Shown: piece after piece, positions 1-11,118 of the stretch
How positions within the stretch are numbered: position 1 is the first letter of the stretch
Layout: each line of letters starts with the position of its first letter
DNA from: Sternotherus odoratus
Lineage: Eukaryota; Chordata; Testudines; Kinosternidae
Assembly: GCA_032164245.1 (NCBI GenBank)
Contig: JAVMKO010000021.1
Coordinates: 7,648,785 to 7,712,784 of the forward strand
Direction: 5' to 3'
DNA: 64,000 nucleotides
Position numbers and translations under genes: made by a program
Notes under the pieces: generated by a model
The model's input: only the letters and a program-made list of their open reading frames with translations
Databases searched by the model: none
Told to the model about the DNA's origin: nothing

Positions 1-1700
1 GTCACCCAGCCACATGGCAGCCCCCAGCATTCATCTGTGTCTCTGAATAACTCCTCCACCGGCTACAATACCTTTCAGAGGCTCACCACCCTCCACCCCC
101 CTCCCAGCCATGGGCGGCGTTTAGCTCGTTTCTGACTTCACACTGTACCTCATCCTGCCCTTATTTACGCAGAATCAGGGGCATTTCTTTGGAAATCTAT
201 TTACTTTGAACCCTGCCAGGAGCTGTAACGAGCCGGACTGAGGTGATGTTGACAGTTCAGGGTTAATAACTGGAGGAGTAAAGATCACTGTCCTTGAGCA
301 AACAGTTACCATGTAAGACCAGTGATCTCTCAGGAACGGTCTCTGTGTACAGCACTTAGCAAAATGGGCTCTTGGGTCTGACCGAGGCTGTTGCGGGCTC
401 TTCTAGTACAAATAAATACAAACAAAGGCAAAACTTTGGGCCTGCTCCTCCAGTCATTGAAATCAATAGGAGCTTTGCCACATACTTCAATGGGAACGGG
501 ACGGAGCCTCGGGGAGCAATGGGTCTTTTCTGCCCCTTTATATCTATCACAAACCTAAGACACCAATAATGCATCTTATTGCTATTTCTGAACATTCCCG
601 TTGCTATAAAAACCCCTGTCCCTATAGGCCTAGGGTTTCCTGTAGATCCCTGGGATCTGCCAGGACTGGGGGCAGGTCTTGTGGGGGTTTTCATGGCAAA
701 GGACCCTCAAGCTTCCGCATCCCAATGGGATCATGGGACAGGGACATCCCCTCCCCTGGAGTCCCCCTGCCTGAGTCTGACTGAAAGTGGATGTGTGATG
801 ATCTGGGCCATTGCAAGCTCTTTGGGGCAGCGGGTGTTGGCATTCTGTACCACTGACATTTACGGTGCTGTATAAGTGATGAATAGTAATCATATAATCC
901 AGCAAGCGCATGGTCATCCCGGCAGCCAATGGGTTTTTGATTTGCAACTTTAATTTGAGATTGGCTGGCTCCAAGCACAGGCTATTTACATTCTGGTTCA
1001 TAAGACTTGCTGCCATCTGCCTTGGCTGGTTCAAAATACTGTGTGCAAGCACCGAGAGAGATTGAGACATCCCTCTGGTCCCCATCCATGCCTCTCCCCA
1101 CCTCAGCCCCTCGCCCAAACGTCTAAGGGAGTCTCTGATAGGAACGACGGCCTGGAAACGTCATTCCAGCTGTGTCGGCTGCATGGTTTCTAATCTGCTG
1201 AAAACAGATTAGTGCTGGTGAACGGTGTGCAGGAGCTGGCTGGGTATTTATAAACTCCATTATTTCTGTTAGAGCGCCATTTCCAGTCTCCCCTCTGCCA
1301 CGTTTGTATGTAAAAATAAGAGAACAATGGGAGGTTATTGAAAAAGACAAAAAATAAAAAAACACAGCTCGTGAAAAGGGCAATCTCGCCGCAATGGGAG
1401 GTTTTAATTAATCAGATGTAAATTGGGACACGTCTTCATGTAAGAGCAGCGGCGTAGCAGAGGGCTGATTCACATTTCTTAAGGGGAACAAGCATGTGAT
1501 TTGCGACATCTCTCTCCTACTATGATCCTACTGTCTTTGGCGGGGTAAACAGGCCATGAGACACCTCGCCTTTAAAGGAAAATGGCTTCCTAATAGCATA
1601 CACTGCTGTCAGCCTTGTGTTTGAGTCTAATGCAGAATGAAGAACTGAACTGTAAGTCTCTTCGGGGATGTCTCCTGGAGGTGTGATTTCCAGCTGGGGT
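1..1700. other. Unassigned intergenic sequence
   Basis: I see no gene or repeat that I can name here. The stretch is mixed in composition, with an AT-rich block at about 1,260-1,430. In that block the motif CAATGGGAGGTT occurs twice, near 1,325 and 1,392, the second followed by TTTTAATTAATCAG. Open frames are short and lack family features. The AT-rich block could be a conserved non-coding element, but this is only a guess from its look. Confidence 0.4.
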
Positions 1701-1850
1701 AGCCATGCCTGCCCTACCCCAGACTGAGCTAACGTGCTAAAAATAGCATGGAGCTAGCACTGCATAGGAGCTGGGATACCTAGCAGCCCCGAGGACGTAG
1801 CTAGGCTCTCCGATGGGATCAGACTCGGGGTGGCTAGCCCATCCTGCCAC

Positions 1851-2028
1851 TAGGGTTGCCAACCCTCCGGGATTGGCCCAGAGGCGTCTGGAATTGCCAT
1901 CTGTCTCCCGGTGATTATTGAAAGCCACCCAAGAGATCTTAATGGGACATTTTAAGAAAATGGCATTACGACATGTTGGGAAAAAAACCGACCTCCTGGA
2001 ATAGCTTCCGTCAGAGTTGGCAACCTTA
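1851..2028. mobile_element. Short hAT-type non-autonomous element with 8-bp target duplication
   Basis: The 178-bp element starts TAGGGTTGCCAACCCT and ends with the near inverse AGTTGGCAACCTTA, giving terminal inverted repeats of about 14 bp. It is flanked by CCTGCCAC (1,843-1,850) and CCTGTCAC (2,029-2,036), an 8-bp target duplication with one mismatch, as expected for hAT transposons. It carries no transposase. It sits inside an older repeat whose right part ends near 2,158 with TGTAGACACACCCTTA, a motif typical of other miniature elements in this window. Confidence 0.8.
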
Positions 2029-2158
2029 CCTGTCACCCCTGCTGCCCTGGTTTCACTCCTGTTGTGAACACGGCAGCTCAGTCAGGACTCAGAGCAAGTG
2101 CAGGTACATCTACCCGAGCTGCAAATTTCACGTCCAGCACCAGTGTAGACACACCCTT

Positions 2159-2890
2159 AGATCTCCCAAATCAGACCGCTCGGCAGAAGTGGCAGCCTCA
2201 GGCATTTAAGAAATCACAGGTCAGCCCCAGTCCCCGGGTGTGATTGTTTTTTAAATCATAGATTTGATTTGCCTGCTGGTTTCTGAGCCTTTAAGACTGT
2301 GCTTAGGCCACATTGTCAGTCTTTCCTCCACAACCAGAAGGACTGGAACCGGAAAGCAGATTCTCCCGGGATCCCCAGCAACTGGGAAATCCTTGAGAAC
2401 ACAAATCTGATGCAACTCTTGCTAAAGTTGTGCGAATTTGGCGGCGGTGAATCAGCTATCGGGTTAGAGCCTGATGACAATCCAGTAGATAATGACTCAG
2501 GAAATCAGGTGACTATTTAAATAATCAACAAACCAGGCAATGCCCAGAGCCCAGTGTGAAATCCGCAGGTACAGATTTCACACAGAATCGTTCAACACCA
2601 GGATGTGCAAAATATCATTTGTGCTTGCAAAGGCAGCAGTTAAACCCCTATGCACCTGGCTTAGGGGTGCTAACGTACGATGCAGGCACAGAAACAAATG
2701 CTTGTGCAGAGACGGTCTGGCGGGGAGGAATTAAATGCTCCACAAAAACAACAACAAAAAACCAAATGAAAAGGCAGTCTGCAAATTTACCCTTTCAGCT
2801 TGAGAGGCTGGGCGAAGTCTCTTTGAGAATGTGGCTTTCATGGTTACTGCGAGGTAAGTTTGGTTCTTTTTACAGTGGCTGATCTACTAT
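2159..2890. other. Unassigned intergenic sequence
   Basis: No gene, RNA gene or repeat is recognised. The short open frames show no domain and overlap one another in several frames. Confidence 0.4.
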
Positions 2891-3353
2891 TAGGGCCCTA
2901 CCAAATTCACGGCTGTGAAAAATGCATCACGGGCCGTGAAATCTGGTCTTTTATCCTATCCTTTTACCCTGCACAGATTTCATAAGAGAGACCAGCATTC
3001 CTCAAACTGGGGGCCTGACTCAAAAGAGGGTTGTGGAGCGGGGAGGGTGCCGTGGTATTGCCACCCTTACTTGTGCACTGCCTGAGGTGGCCGGAGAGCG
3101 GCAACTGCTGGTCAGGTGCCCGGCTCTGAAGGCAGCGCCCCGCCAGCAGCAGCAGCGCAGAAGTAAAGGTGGCAATACCGGACCATGCCACCCTCACTGC
3201 TGAGCTCCTGCCTTCCGAGCTGGGTCGGGACTCCTACACTTACAACACCGCGACATTTCAGATTTGAATGTCTGAAATCATGAAATTTAGGATTTTTGAA
3301 GTCTTTTGACCATGAAATTGACCAAAATGGACCATGAATTTGGTCGGCCCCTA
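2891..3353. mobile_element. Miniature inverted-repeat element, copy 1 (CCCTACCAAATTCA family)
   Basis: The element starts TAGGGCCCTACCAAATTCAC and ends with the inverse (CATGAATTTGGTCGGCCCCTA). The subterminal segments also mirror each other: the left side has GGGCCGTGAAATCTGGTC, the right side GACCATGAAATTGACC. The middle is GC-rich and lacks coding potential. A second copy of the family, longer and more diverged, lies at 60,795-61,400. I could not define a clean target duplication, so superfamily assignment is open. Confidence 0.7.
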
Positions 3354-3357
3354 TTTA

Positions 3358-3486
3358 CCATTACTTATTATTTTTATTACCATATAGCACCTAATACCCC
3401 TAGTCATGGACCTGGACCCCATTGTGCTAGGGGCGGTACAAACACAGAACAAAAAGACAGCCCCCGCCCCCAAGAGTTTACAATCA
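3358..3486 (+). repeat. Interspersed repeat with core GACCCCATTGTGCTAGG
   Basis: An AT-rich lead (ATTTTTATTACC) is followed by GACCCCATTGTGCTAGGGGC, then GTACAAACACAGAACAAAAA and a CCAAGAGTTTACAATC end. Related copies with the same order of motifs occur at 11,119-11,212 and 17,395-17,495, and a weaker one near 15,992-16,060. This shows a dispersed repeat family. I do not recall a firm family name. Confidence 0.6.
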
Positions 3487-4801
3487 AGCATGGAAAAAAT
3501 GCTCCAAAATAACAACTTACCTTGTAACCAACTGGGAAGTCCTTGTTTCTCCTGCCTTCGGAGGGGAGCGGAGTTTCTTGTGTCCTATGCTGCAGTGTTA
3601 AATTGAGACCTCATGCTGGGAATCATCAATAAAACTCTCACTCGGAGACCATTTGCTGTGAAAGAGAAGGCAACATTTGGCTATTGTGTTCGATTGTTAA
3701 CCGAGCTAATCACTGGAGCTTTCCTGTAAAGTCTGCAGCAGAGGTGTGTGCTACCTTGTGGGAGGTTGGCTTCCTGGCTTCCAGCAAACTAGTTCTGAAG
3801 AGGGACCTGCTGTGAGGAAACATTTTTGATTTCAGATACTCTTCCGGAGCCTGCATCTTTCCAGTACTTGGCTACACGCTCTGTCTGTTCAAATCTGGCC
3901 TGGGTCCAAAAGCGAAGGTTGTTTGAAGCGTTGGGTCAAGTGAGCATGGCAAGTCTCACACCACAGCCCAGAAATTAAGGCCTGACTGGGCTCTGAAGGC
4001 CAGACTCCCCTCTCCCTCCTCCAGGGCAGGACGGAAGGATATTGGGCCTTGTCTACATTAGCCACCTGAGGGGAGTGCTTCCCCTGTGGCAGTTCTGTCA
4101 GTGGGAGCAGCAGTGGGTGGCACAGCACAGATAAGGCATTGGCTCGGAATAGGCCCAGATGCCACAGTGGTAAATATGCCTCTGCCCCCATCCCTCCTCC
4201 CTGCAGCCCTACCAACCGGGGGAGCTGCCCCAGTGATAGCGCTGCAGTGGGAGATTTCCAGCAAAGGCCTCCACTTCCCTGCAAACTTAGTCCCAAACAT
4301 ATTCAGTTTGTCAAATGTGGCTTCCTGACTGGAGAGGTGACATTACCCATAAAACAGCTCAAATTGTCCCTTGGATTTAAATACGGCCTGCTGCATAAAC
4401 CATCTTTTGTGAATTTCACTTAAGGCTGACAAGTGTCCCTCCCTCTGTTCCCCCCAATCCTTTTAATAACACCAGCGCTCTGCAGAAAGCCCTGCACTGC
4501 TCTCCTTCGGGAAGCAAATAGCCTTAAGTGCACTTTTGTTGTTATTAGTTCTCACTGCACCGTTTAATGGGGGACTGTGTTGCGGTGTTCTCGGGCTCGA
4601 GAAGTCCTTTATTTTTGGAAAGAGATTTGGAGTTCCTTTTCCAACCGGTTTGGTGGTGGGGCACCGGGGCCGGAGGCTTGTCCTCCAGACAGTGCTCGGG
4701 GCATTGACCTTTTTCATTCCACCTCATTGTCAACCTGTGGTGAAATCCGTGCAGCAGCTGGCTCAGAAATCAGCAAGCAGAGCTTAATGCTGGGGAATTG
4801 A
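3487..4801. other. Unassigned intergenic sequence
   Basis: No recognisable gene or repeat. Open frames up to 135 codons on the minus strand (for example 3,889-4,296) overlap other frames, lack domain features and are not flanked by convincing splice sites. Confidence 0.4.
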
Positions 4802-4895
4802 GCTCTGTGTAAGCTCAAGAGCTTGATTTGCTCACCAACCGAAGTTGGACCAATAAAAAAATATGACGTCACCCACCTTGTCAGGGAGACCACAG
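4802..4895 (-). mobile_element. Cry-type SINE fragment
   Basis: On the minus strand the segment reads GACAAGGTGGGTGACGTCAT, then TTTTTTATTGGTCCAACTTC and GGTGAGCAAATCAAGC. This is the body of the reptilian SINE seen in fuller form at 33,876-34,133. The tRNA-like head is missing. Confidence 0.65.
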
Positions 4896-5063
4896 CCGTT
4901 TAGAACACAGGAGAGTCAGTCGTGCAAGCTTCTCCCACACTCAGGGACCTCAGCCTTGGAACAGCCCCGGGGGAATTGAGGGCAGGCAGGGAAGGGGGGT
5001 GGGGTTTACAGTCCAGGCAGGAACACCTCCTTCTACACACATTTGAGCCCCAAATCAAGAATC

Positions 5064-5218
5064 AGAGAGGTAGCTGTGTTAGTCTGGAATAGCAGAGGTA
5101 ACAAAGAGTCCTGTGGCACCTTAAAGCTTGCATCCGACGAAGTGGGTATTAGCCCACGAAAGCTTATGCTTCAATACTTTAGTTAGTCTTTAAGGTGCCA
5201 CAGGACTCTTTGTTACCT
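5064..5218. mobile_element. Cry-type SINE rearranged as a foldback
   Basis: The plus strand starts with the SINE head GAGAGGTAGCTGTGTTAGTC and the start of the body. At about 5,126 the orientation flips and the SINE body continues in antisense to 5,218. As a result 5,096-5,126 and 5,188-5,218 form perfect 31-bp inverted arms (AGGTAACAAAGAGTCCTG... and its complement) around a 61-base loop. The antisense part carries the usual body motifs, for example CGAAAGCTTATGCTTC. Template switching, or two insertions head to head, could explain it. Confidence 0.8.
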
Positions 5219-5361
5219 TGAGCCCCAAACAAACCAGAACCCAGCCATTCGGAGCCATTGGTTACATCAGAGCTTACAATCTCTTGCACAGAGCCATCAA
5301 ACTTCTTTGCACTGGTAATTATCCCCGTTCAGCTGGCACTGTGCTCTTTATGATGGGGCAC

Positions 5362-6059
5362 TGTAGCGGGGTGACCACCGGCTCCTGTTCAGAAGGGCTT
5401 AAAACAGCCCTGGGAGAAGCAGGGAAAGAGATAAGGACAGCTGGGGCAGCTGATTGGGTAGCTGACCACAGCTGTGGTCAATGTAATTAGGGCCCAGCTG
5501 GCCCTTATAAGAGGGCAGTGGGCTGGAGGCAAGCAGTCTCTCTCTCTTGCCTTCGGAGAGGGAGGACCTGACTGCTGGAGCTAAGCAGGGTACCAGGAGT
5601 AGGGCAGGGCTGGGGGGAAGGATAGCAGAGCTGTGGAGCTCTGACCTGGAACCCCCCCAGGCTGCCTGGCCTAGTCTATGGCCAAGTAGGTACTGGGGTG
5701 CAGAGGGCAGCCCCAAGGGTAGGCAGAGGCAGCAGGTCCAAACCCCCTTGCCGGTGATGAGTGGCAATTAGACTGCAGTCTGCCCCAGTGAATGGGGGCA
5801 AGTGGTGACTGGCAGTTGCCTAGACTGAGGCAAGGTGGGGATAGGGGGTGGGGGTTCCCCAAGGAGGGAAACCCTGAGATTTGTGGGGTACTGCAGGGGT
5901 GCAGCACCCCAGTGGAAGAGGGCACCGGGGTCTGGGAGGGACATGGGGCCAGCACTGAGCGGGACATTGTCCTGCAGAGGGCGCGCTGGATGCTGGTGAG
6001 CTGATTCCCCAGATGACCAGCAGGAGGTGCCAGTAGGGGTGAGTCAGGGCATGTTTACA
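5362..6059 (+). mobile_element. Solo LTR, family 1, copy 1
   Basis: The 698-bp segment begins TGTAGCGGGGTGACCACC and ends GTTTACA. It is flanked by a perfect 5-bp duplication, GGCAC (5,357-5,361 and 6,060-6,064). A TATA-like TTATAAGAGG lies at 5,505-5,514 after the conserved block AATTAGGGCCCAGCTGG. The same order of motifs is found at 7,746-8,935, so the two are copies of one endogenous retrovirus LTR family. TG...CA ends and a 5-bp duplication fit a retroviral solo LTR. No gag or pol sequence is adjacent. The 122-codon and 112-codon minus frames here are incidental. Confidence 0.8.
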
Positions 6060-6257
6060 GGCACATTCAGTGAATTCTATCAGGGAAGATGCTGAGTGTA
6101 GACGAGACCTGTGCAAAGTTTTGAAATATGTTGGGTAATCATTTGTAGTAACAACCATAATAATGCTAATGGCTTACAGTGCCCGTCTCCAAATAGCGAT
6201 CATCTCCAAGTGATTTACAGTCAGACCGCTAAGCCATAGGGAAATGGCGTCTGCTTG

Positions 6258-6381
6258 TAGGGTGACCAGATGTCCCAACTTTATTGGGACAATCCCGATT
6301 TTTGGGTCTTGTTCTTATTTGGACTCCTATTACTCCCCCACCCCAGTCCCGATTTTTCACATATGCTGTCTGGTCACCCTA
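6258..6381. mobile_element. 124-bp MITE with 13-bp inverted ends
   Basis: The ends are TAGGGTGACCAGA and its exact complement TCTGGTCACCCTA. The interior contains AATCCCGATTTTTGGG and GTCCCGATTTTTCACA, a quasi-palindrome typical of a small abundant DNA-transposon derivative. The terminal TA may be a TA target duplication. A degraded copy, inverted, lies at 11,552-11,670. Confidence 0.75.
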
Positions 6382-6564
6382 TCTCCCTGCCACCGAGATA
6401 CAACACCACTGGTAGCTGTTCAGGACAGGAAGGAAAGAAGCTGCTGGGAGCAATTTGAAATGGCAGGAGCAGGAGGAATTAAGGGAGACAAAATGCAGTT
6501 ACCCAAGTTATGGCCTGGACACTTTTAACAGGCAGCTCTTACAGAAAGCTTTGGCCTAGGTGGG

Positions 6565-6720
6565 ATTCAGGTGACCTGGGTTGCCACTGGACTGCTGGGT
6601 GACCTTGGGCGTGTCGTTTCACAGCTCTGTGCCTCAGTTTCCCCATCTGTAAAAGGCAGATAATGCTATTTTGCTGAGCGCTTTGAGTCTACGGATGCAA
6701 GGGCTTGGTATTAGTAAATC
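6565..6720 (+). mobile_element. MIR/CORE-SINE remnant
   Basis: The run CTGGGTGACCTTGGGCGTGT, then CTGTGCCTCAGTTTCCCC and ATCTGTAAAAGG is the well-known conserved core of MIR SINEs. The copy is old and lacks a recognisable tRNA head. Confidence 0.8.
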
Positions 6721-7643
6721 TTCATACATAGCATTGATTAACGCATCTCCCCCCAGCGGACAGTAGGTTACCTCCAGTTGCACAGCACCATGCTGGGACA
6801 CCAGCTTGGAACCAGTTCAAAGGCAAAATGTGCTGCTGGTACCTGAGGAGACGCCTTTGGGAGTCTCCCTTCCAAGTACAGGCCCAGCCTCCCCTTGCGA
6901 GAGCCGACTTGAGCATGGCGTACTGCCAGCAACGATAACTGCTGAGTTTATTGCCCAGTCGGGGCATTGCCTTGCGCCTCGCCAGGTCTGCAAACTTCCG
7001 CGTCACCTGCCCGCTCAACAGATGTTGCGGCTCGGCAGCTGTTGCCGTGTGACGGGAGGAGATGATGGCAGTGGCAGGGACCGTCTTTTATACTCAAACT
7101 CTTGGAGTTTTTACAAACCTCATTATTTTAAAACGCCATCAAAAAATGTACCGGAAAATCTGTATTGCCTGCTGTTCAGTTAAAAGGTTCCCAGCTCATC
7201 ATTAGCTGTGAGAAGTTGGTTTATCAGAAAAATTGTGCATCTGTAGAACAATTGCTTTCATCTTAATGCCCCTGGGCTCTCAGCCAGACAGCCGGGAGCT
7301 CTGTCAACATTTGGCCATCTGTGCCCTCCTCCCGCCCCCCCGAGCGTTCATATTCCAGCAGCCCTTTCTCTAAGACGATTACGAGGTGGCTGCCTTCAGC
7401 ACCCGGATGGGAGAAGTGGGTTCTGAGAGCCCAGCTGTGCTTTCCTAGCTTGGAGCCCGAGGCCCCAGCTTTGCAATTGCAACCACAGTGTGAGCCGCCT
7501 TCAGCATCCCAGCCAGGGAGAAACAGGGGCCTCTAGGCCCTCCCCTCCTGCAAAGGGGCTGAGTCAATGGGACCTGGCCATCAATGGGTGTTGAGGGTGT
7601 TTGAGGAGGGTGATTCCCAGCATGGGTAGACAGCATCTCTTAG
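6721..7643. other. Unassigned intergenic sequence with a possibly conserved AT-rich block
   Basis: No gene is recognised. The segment 7,100-7,270 is repeat-free and AT-rich (ATTATTTTAAAACGCCATC, CTCATCATTAGCTGTGAG). It has the look of conserved non-coding DNA, which only a cross-species alignment could confirm. Confidence 0.35.
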
Positions 7644-7745
7644 ACTCAGAGACTTTAAGGTCAGAAGGGACCATTATGATCATCAAGTCTGACCTGCAAC
7701 ACAGGCCACAGAATTTTACTCACCCATTCCTCACCTATATCTGAG

Positions 7746-8935
7746 TGTAGTGGGGCGGCTACCCCACTCGGGGGGAAAAAGGGCTTAAAACAGCCCAAGA
7801 AAGGATTGTGGCTGGGAGCAAGTAAGCTCTAGCCTAATTGGGCTGAGCAGCTGAAACTGGGTCAATTAGGGCCCAGCTGGCCCTGATATAAGGGCCCAGA
7901 GTTTGAAGGAGAACCGAGAATCTGGCTGCAGAGGAAGACAGGCCTGGCTGCTGGGAGTTTGAGCAAGGTACCTAGAGTGGTGCAGGGCTGGGGCAAGGCA
8001 GGAGGAGCTGAGGAAGCTCTAGCCTAGAAACCCCCAGGCTGCAGGGCCTAGGGCAGTGCTTCTCAATTTTTTTCCGTCGTGCCCCCCCCTAGGGGGAAGA
8101 AAACATTTCGCGCCCCCCCGCTCCTCTCCGCCCCTCGCCGGCGCCGCCCCTGCCGGGCGCCAGCCTATATCTAGGGCGCAGCGGCCCGGCGCGCCCGGCC
8201 AGGATGGCAGGCGGGAGGCGGGGGCGCCTCGCCCGGGGGATGCGCGCCTGGCCGGCCGGTGACTGAGCGCGGCTCTGCGCCGGGCCGTGCGCTGCGCGGG
8301 GCCCGCGGGCGGGCTGGCGGGGCGATGCTGCCGTGGTGGCGGAGCCGCAGCAGCCCAGCAAGCCGCAGGGCTATGCGGTGAGGCTGCGCCGCGCCGCGCT
8401 CGGCTCGCTGGCCCGCGCCTGCCCCGAGCGCGCGCTGCCCCGCGTGGGCAGCATGTTCCGCTCCAAGCGGCGCATGGCGCAACGAGCCCCCCTTTACGGA
8501 GCCTCGCGCCCCCCCTGGGGGGCGCGCCCCACTATTTGAGAAACACTGGCCTAGGGGAAGGCCCAACAAGGGGTACTAGGACTGCAGGGGGGCAGCCCAT
8601 GGCTCTAGAGGTAGAAGCAGCAGGCCAACCCCCCTTGCCTGTGATGAGTGGCAATTATACTGCAGTCTGCCTCAGTGAATGGGGGCAAATGGTGACTGGC
8701 AGTTGCCTAGACTGAGGCAAGGTGGGGATAGGGGGTGAGGGTTCCCCAAGGAGGGAAACCCTGAGATTTGTGGGGTACTGCAGGGGTGCAGCACCCTTGG
8801 TAAGAGGGGTCCGGGAGGGACACGGGGCCAGAGTAGCGGGACATCGGCCTGCAGAGGGCGCTCTGGATGCTGGTGAGCTAATTCCCGGATGGACCAGCAG
8901 GAGGCGCCGCAGGGGTGAGTCGCCGCCCTGCGACA
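7746..8935 (+). mobile_element. Solo LTR, family 1, copy 2, carrying a nested hAT
   Basis: It starts TGTAGTGGGGCGGC and ends GCCGCCCTGCGACA, with a perfect 5-bp target duplication CTGAG inside a CR1. It shares GGGCTTAAAACAGCCC, AATTAGGGCCCAGCTGGCCC and a TATA-like GATATAAGGG with copy 1 at 5,362-6,059. Without the nested hAT (8,054-8,548 plus one 8-bp duplicate) the LTR is about 687 bp, close to the 698 bp of copy 1. Confidence 0.85.
8054..8548. mobile_element. hAT-type element with CpG-dense cargo
   Basis: The 495-bp element begins CAGTGCTTCTCAA and ends TTGAGAAACACTG, giving 13-bp inverted ends with one mismatch, flanked by the perfect 8-bp duplication GCCTAGGG (8,046-8,053 and 8,549-8,556). 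The interior is extremely GC- and CpG-rich. It is open in several frames on both strands, including a plus frame of 68 codons from 8,333 with MFRSKRR near its end. No transposase is present. The cargo could be captured host CpG-island or first-exon DNA, but I recognise no gene. Confidence 0.85.
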
Positions 8936-9205
8936 CTGAGCTATTGAAGTCCTCAAATCTTGGTTTAAGGACTTCAAAGTACAGAGCATCCTCCAGCAAG
9001 TGACCCATGTCCCCTGCTGCAGAGGAAGGCGAAAAGGCCCTGGAGGAAAATTACTCCCTTACACCAAATATGGCGATCAGCTGAACCCTGATCATATGGG
9101 CAAGACTCACCAGCCAGACACCCAGGAAAGAATTCTCTGTAGTATCTTAGATCCCATCCCCTCCAACTTTCCATCATATACCACCAGGCCCCTCTATTAG
9201 GCGTC

Positions 9206-10761
9206 ATGCTAGCCTAGCTGGAGTCAAGGCACTGCAAAGAGCAGTGTCGCTGCGGTGGCACTGGTGATGGCTGCGGCTAGCCAGCCCAGTCCAAGCCCAC
9301 CTCATCCCCCTGGTTCTGAGCTTGGGTGGCCAGCCAGAGCAGCTGCCAGCATCACAATGTCCATGCTGCTCTTTTTAGCATGCTGGCTCGGGTGAGTCTG
9401 TTTACCCGGCCTGGGAATCCAGGCCCCCAGCTCCATTGTCGATATACCCCCAGTGACAGCCTGACCAGTTTGATTGGTTTCTGTTCCCTGCCAGGAGCCC
9501 CCATGGCAGCCGTGCAGGGAAGGAAGAAGGGATCTCTCCCCTGGAGGGAGGGGATTGGCTGGATGCTGGGTACCAGGTGTAGCTGTTAACTGGATACAGA
9601 GTGGGACCCTACAAAGCTTTGAGGAGGGTAGCAGGGACAAGGTGATTTTGTGGTCTTGAGGGGATGAAAAGGGAGCCGAGCTGCAGGGGGAATGAAGGCA
9701 GATCCTTCTGGAATGGGAAAGGGCTGGTGAAAAGGAGCCATGCCTGAGTTCGAACAGCTCTTTCCAGAGGGAGGTGACCCTTTTAGACTATTAGACCTCC
9801 GTTCATTGCCCCAGAGTCCTTGAAGAACGATTCTGTCTATCTCCCGTCTCGTGCTCGCTCGCTCTCCTCACCAGTGTCCTAGATGAGTGTTAGCCTGGCA
9901 CAGATTGGACAAACCAGGGGTTACTGAACGGCTAGACTCTGGCAATGCAGTTGCAACATACTGCCCCCCATTCACTGCTGCAAATGAAATACGTTCACAA
10001 CGAGAGGCCGGCATGCTAGCTCCGAGCTTTCGGTTCTTGGATGGGGCTTCAGCTCTGTAGGAGAAGCAGGCCAGCCAATCAGGCCTCTGTTCTCATCCCC
10101 ATTTTAGGTAGAATTTTAATATCTCTCTCGGTCTTTTCTGCTATAGCCAATATCAATCTGCCCCTCTCCAGTTTAAATTAGCACCCCCCTGTTGATCACT
10201 CTGGAGGTGCAGATCCAACCCAGCAGGGGCAAGAGACTGACAGATTGAGGTTAGCACCAGCTGCAGTGGCAAAAAGGACAGACAGCTGCTTTTAATAACT
10301 GCAAATCCTATTCTTGGTGCTGATGAAGGTTAGAAGAAGATAGACAAGAAGGGAAAATGAAGTAAAGAGCTCACTTACTTTCCATCTATACTTGCCTGCT
10401 GCCCCCTGGCTCTGCTCCTGATCAGACTATTAATACATAGCGATATCCCTCTATTTAGCTGGAAGAACTGAAATATACAAATTGCTTGATTTAACAGCTA
10501 GACTGCTCTAGCACTGCTTTGTGGTTGCTACCATTAAGAGTCAGTTAACCACCAAAGGTTTAACCTGGTAAAACAACAGCCAGCGCTGACACAAAGGGCT
10601 GGCTAAAAACAGAGTATATTAGTTATGCCATTCAGTAAAAAACACTGTTAATGGCTCACAGGGCAGTGTGAACAGCTCAAATTGAGAGAAGTTGAAATTT
10701 GCAAATGCAAAATCTTATTCATGGATCGGTGTGTTCCTAGTCTTCTAAAAATCTGTATATC
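9206..10761. other. Unassigned intergenic sequence
   Basis: No gene or nameable repeat. GC content is moderate on the left and falls to the right. Open frames of 87 and 112 codons on opposite strands at 9,302-9,640 overlap each other and show no domain. Confidence 0.4.
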
Positions 10762-11021
10762 ATAAGAACATAAGAAAGGCCATACTGGGTCTGACCAACG
10801 GTCCATCTAGCCCAGTATCCGGTCTACCGACAGTGGCCAATGCCAGGTGCCCGGGAGTGAGGGAACCTAACAGGTAATGATCAAGTGATCTCTCTCCTGC
10901 CGTCCATCACCCCCCTCTAACAAACAGAGGCTCGGGACCCCATTCCTTACCCATCCTGGCTAATCGTCATTAATGGACTTAACCTCCATGAATTTATCCA
11001 GTTCTCTTTTATCAAATTTAT
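10762..11021 (-). mobile_element. CR1 LINE 3' end
   Basis: The segment opens with CATAAGAACATAAGAAAGGC, the reverse of the TTCTTATG repeat that ends CR1 elements. It continues with GTCCATCTAGCCCAGTATCC and GACAGTGGCCAATGCCAGGT. The right boundary, TCCAGTTCTCTTTTA, equals the end of the last coding segment seen in the plus-strand copy at 49,063-49,863. It is 5' truncated and non-coding. Confidence 0.85.
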
Positions 11022-11118
11022 AGCCATTATGAGAGATGGGGAAACTGAGGTATAGAGAGAGGATGTAACTTGTCCATGTTCACACAGCTTGGCCGGGGCA
11101 GAATAGATTTTACACGTT

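Larger units (their letters stand above)
7644..9205 (-). mobile_element. CR1 LINE 3' fragment, interrupted by a solo LTR
   Basis: The left part (7,644-7,745) reads GACTTTAAGGTCAGAAGGGA, then CATTATGATCATCAAGTCTG, the reptilian CR1 3' tail in reverse. The right part (8,936-9,205) continues the same consensus: GAGCTATTGAAGTCCTCAAA, GAGGAAGGCGAAAA and ATATGGCGATCAGCTGAACC. The two halves join in register at CTGAG, duplicated around the inserted LTR (7,741-7,745 and 8,936-8,940). Only 3' sequence remains, with no reverse transcriptase. Confidence 0.8.

Noticed and set aside
630..1118. A 162-codon minus-strand frame near the left end
   Set aside because: No recognisable domain, overlaps other frames on both strands, and no convincing exon borders.
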